Shown here piece after piece: positions 5,626-7,780 of a DNA stretch of 7,780 nucleotides. Below the pieces are notes generated by a model. That model searched no databases. It was given only the letters and a program-made list of their open reading frames with translations, and was not told where the DNA came from. The position numbers and the translations under genes are program-made. The DNA comes from Fidelibacterota bacterium UBA7303 (lineage in GTDB: Bacteria; Fidelibacterota; Marinisomatia; Marinisomatales; UBA1611), in the NCBI GenBank assembly GCA_002471805.1, contig DKQR01000019.1:1-7780 (forward strand), given 5' to 3'. Each line of letters begins with the position of its first letter. The first letter of the stretch is position 1.

Positions 5626-6752
5626 ACCAGAAAACGGGAGTCGGAGTTATTGGCTGCGGCAACATTTCGGCCGCGTATTTCCGTCTGGCTCCGCTTTTCA
5701 GAAATATTAAGATCAAATCATGCGCTGATCTGAACCTGGAAACAGCAAAAAACCAGGCTGAAGAATTTGGAATCGTTGCCCTGGATATGGCGTCCTTACT
5801 CAAAAGTTCGGAAATAGATATTATTGTAAACCTCACTGTACCCGATGCCCACTATGAGGTATCAAAATCCATCCTGGAAGCGGGAAAACACGTCTATTCA
5901 GAAAAACCGCTAACCCTTTCACTCCCTGAGGCGCTGCAGTTGCATGAATTGGCGGAAACAAAAGGACTTCTGGTTGCGGGTGCCCCAGATACTTTCCTGG
6001 GCGGAGTGCATCAGCAGGCAAGAGACCTGGTTGATTCAGGAGAAATCGGTAGAATCACCGGAGGCACCTGTCATGTAATGAACCACGGGATGGAACACTG
6101 GCATCCCAATCCAGATTTTTTCTACCAACCCGGCGGTGGCCCGATTCTTGACCTGGGGCCGTACTACCTTGGCAATCTCATCAACTTGATTGGGCCCATC
6201 AGCCGTGTAACCGCTTTTTCATCCAATCCCAAAAAAGTACGAACCATTACCAGTGAAGAACGATTTGGTGAAACAATCCCCGTTAAAACGCCCACTACGG
6301 TCCATGCGCTGCTCCAATTCCATAATGGTGCCCTGGTTACCCTGGGGGCCAGCTGGGATGTGTGGGATCACGGTCACCCGCACATGGAATTGTATGGTAC
6401 GGAAGGGACTCTGCGAATACCGGACCCGAATATTTTCAGCGGTGTACTACAGATCTCAGCCAGGGATGGCGGCTTTGACCCTGTTCCGAAATGGGATCAT
6501 CCTTTCGGAATAGAGAATGAAGAATATGATAGCGGCTGGATAGCAAATTACAGGTCCGCCGGCCTTGCTGACCTGGCAAGGGCGATCCGTGAAGGGAGGG
6601 AGGCACGCTGTCTTATCCAGCGCCCGCTGCATGCGGTGGAGGTCATGACCGCCATTCTCCAATCAGCAAAAACCGGCAGAGCTATTGAAATGGCAACTAC
6701 CTGCACCCGTCCTGACCCGCTTGGGCCTGAAGACGCGGAAACACTGATTTAG
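5622..6752 (+). CDS. Gfo/Idh/MocA-family NAD(P)-dependent oxidoreductase
   Basis: This encodes 376 residues, cytoplasmic, starting with GTG. The N-terminal Rossmann domain (about 5-125) binds NAD(P) through G-V-I-G-C-G-N-I-S (8-16), and Asp36 after the second strand suggests a preference for NAD. E-K-P-L (94-97) is the family hallmark and supplies catalytic Lys95. The C-terminal alpha/beta domain (about 130-360) contains GGGPILDLGPYYLGNL (171-186). In the usual D-x-G-x-H motif His is the proton-transfer residue; here the motif is D177-x-G179-x-Y181, so Tyr replaces His. I recall this GGGP..D.GPYY form as a recurring subfamily, so it is not necessarily inactivating. Likely reaction: oxidation or reduction of a hydroxyl/keto group on a sugar, cyclitol or glycoside. 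The 4-base GTGA overlap with the TIM-barrel gene argues for consecutive steps in one pathway. No clear terminator follows. Confidence 0.93.
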   Translation: MNQKTGVGVIGCGNISAAYFRLAPLFRNIKIKSCADLNLETAKNQAEEFGIVALDMASLLKSSEIDIIVNLTVPDAHYEVSKSILEAGKHVYSEKPLTLSLPEALQLHELAETKGLLVAGAPDTFLGGVHQQARDLVDSGEIGRITGGTCHVMNHGMEHWHPNPDFFYQPGGGPILDLGPYYLGNLINLIGPISRVTAFSSNPKKVRTITSEERFGETIPVKTPTTVHALLQFHNGALVTLGASWDVWDHGHPHMELYGTEGTLRIPDPNIFSGVLQISARDGGFDPVPKWDHPFGIENEEYDSGWIANYRSAGLADLARAIREGREARCLIQRPLHAVEVMTAILQSAKTGRAIEMATTCTRPDPLGPEDAETLI

Positions 6753-6960
6753 ATTCCAATGTATAGAAAAATAATATTACAACTGCGGATAATTTTGACT
6801 TCCCATAGCTTAACGAGGATTAACAACCCCAATCCCTGGCCAAGCAGTATTATATTTTATTGGCATTGAGCAGTTCAGCTAAAAAATATATTCACAATGT
6901 GGCCGGGTTTGCTTATTGTGCTGGTATATCCGGATTTGGAGCGCCCGGTTCGTAGGAAAC

Positions 6961-7071
6961 CTAACCTTCTTCAAGCCAGGCGTCAAGTTTCCCCGAAGCC
7001 ACTTCATCTGCGGACAAGGTATTAATCATTATAGCTGCCCTTTTCCTTCCAATTGCAGTTAAAAGAAACTG
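6961..7071 (-). pseudogene. Possible 3' relic of a degraded gene
   Basis: Read on the minus strand from 7071, 36 codons run between a TAA (7074-7072) and a TAG (6963-6961). The product has a protein-like composition, including T-L-S-A-D-E-V-A-S-G-K-L-D-A-W-L-E-E-G at its end with balanced charges and few rare residues. After the TAG the same frame continues 15 further codons (V-S-Y-E-P-G-A-P-N-P-D-I-P-A-Q) to a TAA at 6915-6913. An ATG at 7029 could give a 22-residue peptide, but no Shine-Dalgarno is obvious. I do not recognise the family. Alternatives are a real micro-peptide or chance; the stretch is too short to decide. Confidence 0.25.
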
Positions 7072-7111
7072 TTAGGGGTGGCAGCTGTGACCAGGGGGGC
7101 TCTGCTAATTA

Positions 7112-7137
7112 AAATCTGATAATATGTTAACAGATTT
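7112..7137. promoter_or_regulatory. Inverted repeat upstream of the DUF4440-like gene
   Basis: AAATCTG (7112-7118) is the exact complement of CAGATTT (7131-7137). Inside, TAA (7120-7122) pairs with TTA (7127-7129) after one mismatch, leaving a TATG loop. It also overlaps a -10-like GATAAT (7118-7123). It could be an operator or a leader hairpin 39 bp before the start codon; no matching -35 is seen. Confidence 0.3.
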
Positions 7138-7164
7138 ATCGGTAAAATAAACCATAAATAAGAA

Positions 7165-7170
7165 AGAGGA
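7165..7170 (+). promoter_or_regulatory. Shine-Dalgarno of the DUF4440-like gene
   Basis: AGAGGA lies six bases before the ATG at 7177. It is one of the few standard ribosome binding sites in the window and fixes this start. Confidence 0.7.
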
Positions 7171-7176
7171 TATTGT

Positions 7177-7644
7177 ATGAAGAAGAAATTATCACTAATC
7201 ATGACTTTTACTGTTTTAGGATGTATGCTTAATGCACAATCATACTCAAAAGCAGAGCAAAAGGTGATAGATGCAGTAAATGATTATTGGTCTCTTTCAG
7301 CCGACAAAGATAAGCAAGGATGGAAAGATACTTTTCATGATTCCTATAAAGGCTGGAATAAAAGTAATGAAGCGCTAAGTAATAAATCAATGGTATCCAA
7401 ATGGATTGATTACAATTGGGGCAAAGATGAGGTCCTTTTTTGGAATATTAATCCCATCGGAGTTCAACTATACGATGACATTGCAATTGTGCATTATTAC
7501 TATATGACAATTGATAAGAATAAAGAAACTGGTAAATCCACAACTTCAACTGGTAGATGGACGGATATTCTAATGAATGTTAAAGGCAGTTGGAAATTGA
7601 TATCGGACCATGGTGGTAAAAAAGAATCGAAGACGGAAGATTAG
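7177..7644 (+). CDS. Exported SnoaL/DUF4440-like (NTF2-fold) protein
   Basis: This encodes 155 residues. Residues 1-20 are an export signal: MKKK, then a hydrophobic stretch. Either signal peptidase I cuts at L-N-A|Q (20/21) or V-L-G-C (13-16) serves as a lipobox with Cys16 lipidated. The A|Q site looks typical for this kind of genome, so I favour a soluble periplasmic protein. The mature part matches the cone-shaped NTF2/DUF4440 fold: an opening helix (A-E-Q-K-V-I-D-A-V-N-D-Y-W, 26-38), D-x-x-G-W-K-D-T-F-H about 45-54, then beta strands. These end in G-R-W-T-D-I-L-M (126-133), W-K-L-I-S-D-H-G-G (139-147) and a charged tail. The fold supports small-molecule binding or lyase/isomerase activity, but no catalytic set is assignable. 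The gene stands alone, AT-rich, with its own ribosome binding site and a strong terminator 8 bp after the stop. Confidence 0.88.
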   Translation: MKKKLSLIMTFTVLGCMLNAQSYSKAEQKVIDAVNDYWSLSADKDKQGWKDTFHDSYKGWNKSNEALSNKSMVSKWIDYNWGKDEVLFWNINPIGVQLYDDIAIVHYYYMTIDKNKETGKSTTSTGRWTDILMNVKGSWKLISDHGGKKESKTED

Positions 7645-7652
7645 TTTATAAT

Positions 7653-7697
7653 TCCTAAACATAAAACCCCGCCCTTAGCGGGGTTTTATGTTTAGGA
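7653..7697. terminator. Strong bidirectional intrinsic terminator
   Basis: A perfect 20-bp stem (7653-7672 with 7678-7697) closes a 5-nt CCTTA loop. The core is CCCCGC/GCGGGG flanked by AAAA and TTTT, so on both strands the G/C stem is followed by a T4 tract. It lies 8 bp after the stop of the DUF4440-like gene. The outer A/T-rich 10 bp of stem are unusually long for a simple terminator. Confidence 0.9.
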
Positions 7698-7757
7698 TCT
7701 TCGCCAAGGATGATGAGGGTTCTCTGTGTATTGTGTTGCCCAGTGGTAGATTCAGAT

Positions 7758-7763
7758 AAGGAG
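7758..7763 (+). promoter_or_regulatory. Strong Shine-Dalgarno of the following gene
   Basis: AAGGAG lies six bases before the ATG at 7770, a near-perfect ribosome binding site. It is the main evidence that a gene starts at the edge of the window. Confidence 0.65.
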
Positions 7764-7769
7764 TTGGAT

Positions 7770-7780
7770 ATGGAAAATAC
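7770..7780 (+). CDS. Start of a gene running off the window (partial)
   Basis: ATG-GAA-AAT-AC gives M-E-N-T before the window ends. The strong AAGGAG six bases upstream and its place downstream of a terminator support a real start. Nothing can be said about function. The 60 bp between the terminator and this ribosome binding site should hold its promoter, but I see no clear -35/-10 pair. Confidence 0.5.

Larger units (their letters stand above)
6753..7176. other. 424-bp region without an intact gene
   Basis: No frame on either strand gives a convincing complete protein. There is no clear intrinsic terminator after the oxidoreductase gene. CCAAT (6829-6833) and ATTGG (6859-6863) are complementary but about 25 bp apart. 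The segment from about 6895 to 7110 is richer in G+C than its AT-rich flanks and contains the possible gene relic on the minus strand. The last 70 bp before the next gene are AT-rich and hold an inverted repeat and a Shine-Dalgarno. I see no tRNA cloverleaf and no known riboswitch. Confidence 0.5.

Noticed and set aside
5194..6662. Open frames opposite or inside the TIM-barrel and oxidoreductase genes (5194-5550, 5600-5836, 5833-6021, 6253-6513, 6456-6662)
   Set aside because: Both enclosing genes are complete with family motifs; these frames have no motifs and follow from the higher G+C content there.
6897..7025. Plus-strand 42-codon frame starting M-W-P-G-L-L-I-V
   Set aside because: It has no Shine-Dalgarno, its product is strongly Arg/Pro-rich in its second half, and the opposite strand looks more protein-like. 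It is probably chance.

Overview
The window reads as bacterial chromosome from a Gram-negative. It carries a CBM9-like/DUF5916 protein expected in the outer membrane, a YceI lipoprotein with a clear lipobox, and several exported proteins. DUF5916 proteins, MORN-variant exported proteins, and TIM-barrel/Gfo-Idh-MocA pairs are common in Bacteroidota and relatives of the FCB group, such as Neomarinimicrobiota and Ignavibacteria/Calditrichota. No marker gene fixes the phylum, so this placement is inference.

Layout, left to right. (1) 1-1360 is AT-rich: a small exported MORN-repeat protein (38-454), a terminator-like hairpin, then a six-helix voltage-gated-type K+ channel (664-1359) that can only start at TTG. 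(2) A large hairpin at 1364-1414 separates the channel from a convergent minus-strand gene for a CBM9-like/DUF5916 protein (3820-1436). Its start is moved 21 codons inward to a Met with a Shine-Dalgarno sequence and signal peptide. (3) A 249-bp divergent intergenic region contains a terminator-like hairpin, followed by the YceI-family lipoprotein gene (4070-4714). (4) 4873-6752 is visibly more GC-rich. It is a two-gene, translationally coupled operon: a xylose-isomerase-like TIM barrel, then a Gfo/Idh/MocA oxidoreductase overlapping by GTGA. (5) 6753-7176 has no convincing intact gene; a 36-codon minus-strand stretch may be a gene relic. (6) 7177-7644 encodes an exported NTF2/DUF4440-like protein, ended by a hairpin with a perfect 20-bp stem. 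(7) The next gene begins at 7770 behind a strong Shine-Dalgarno and runs off the end.

How the parts fit together: only the TIM-barrel/oxidoreductase pair is a clear functional unit, probably oxidising and isomerising or eliminating a sugar, cyclitol or related polyol. The other genes look like independent single-gene units. I see no transposase, integrase, CRISPR array, tRNA, rRNA or recognisable defence system. I do not think the window contains a demonstrably new multi-gene system. The points most worth following are the sugar-modifying pair with its Tyr-for-His active site, the TTG-started channel, and several strong intergenic hairpins.
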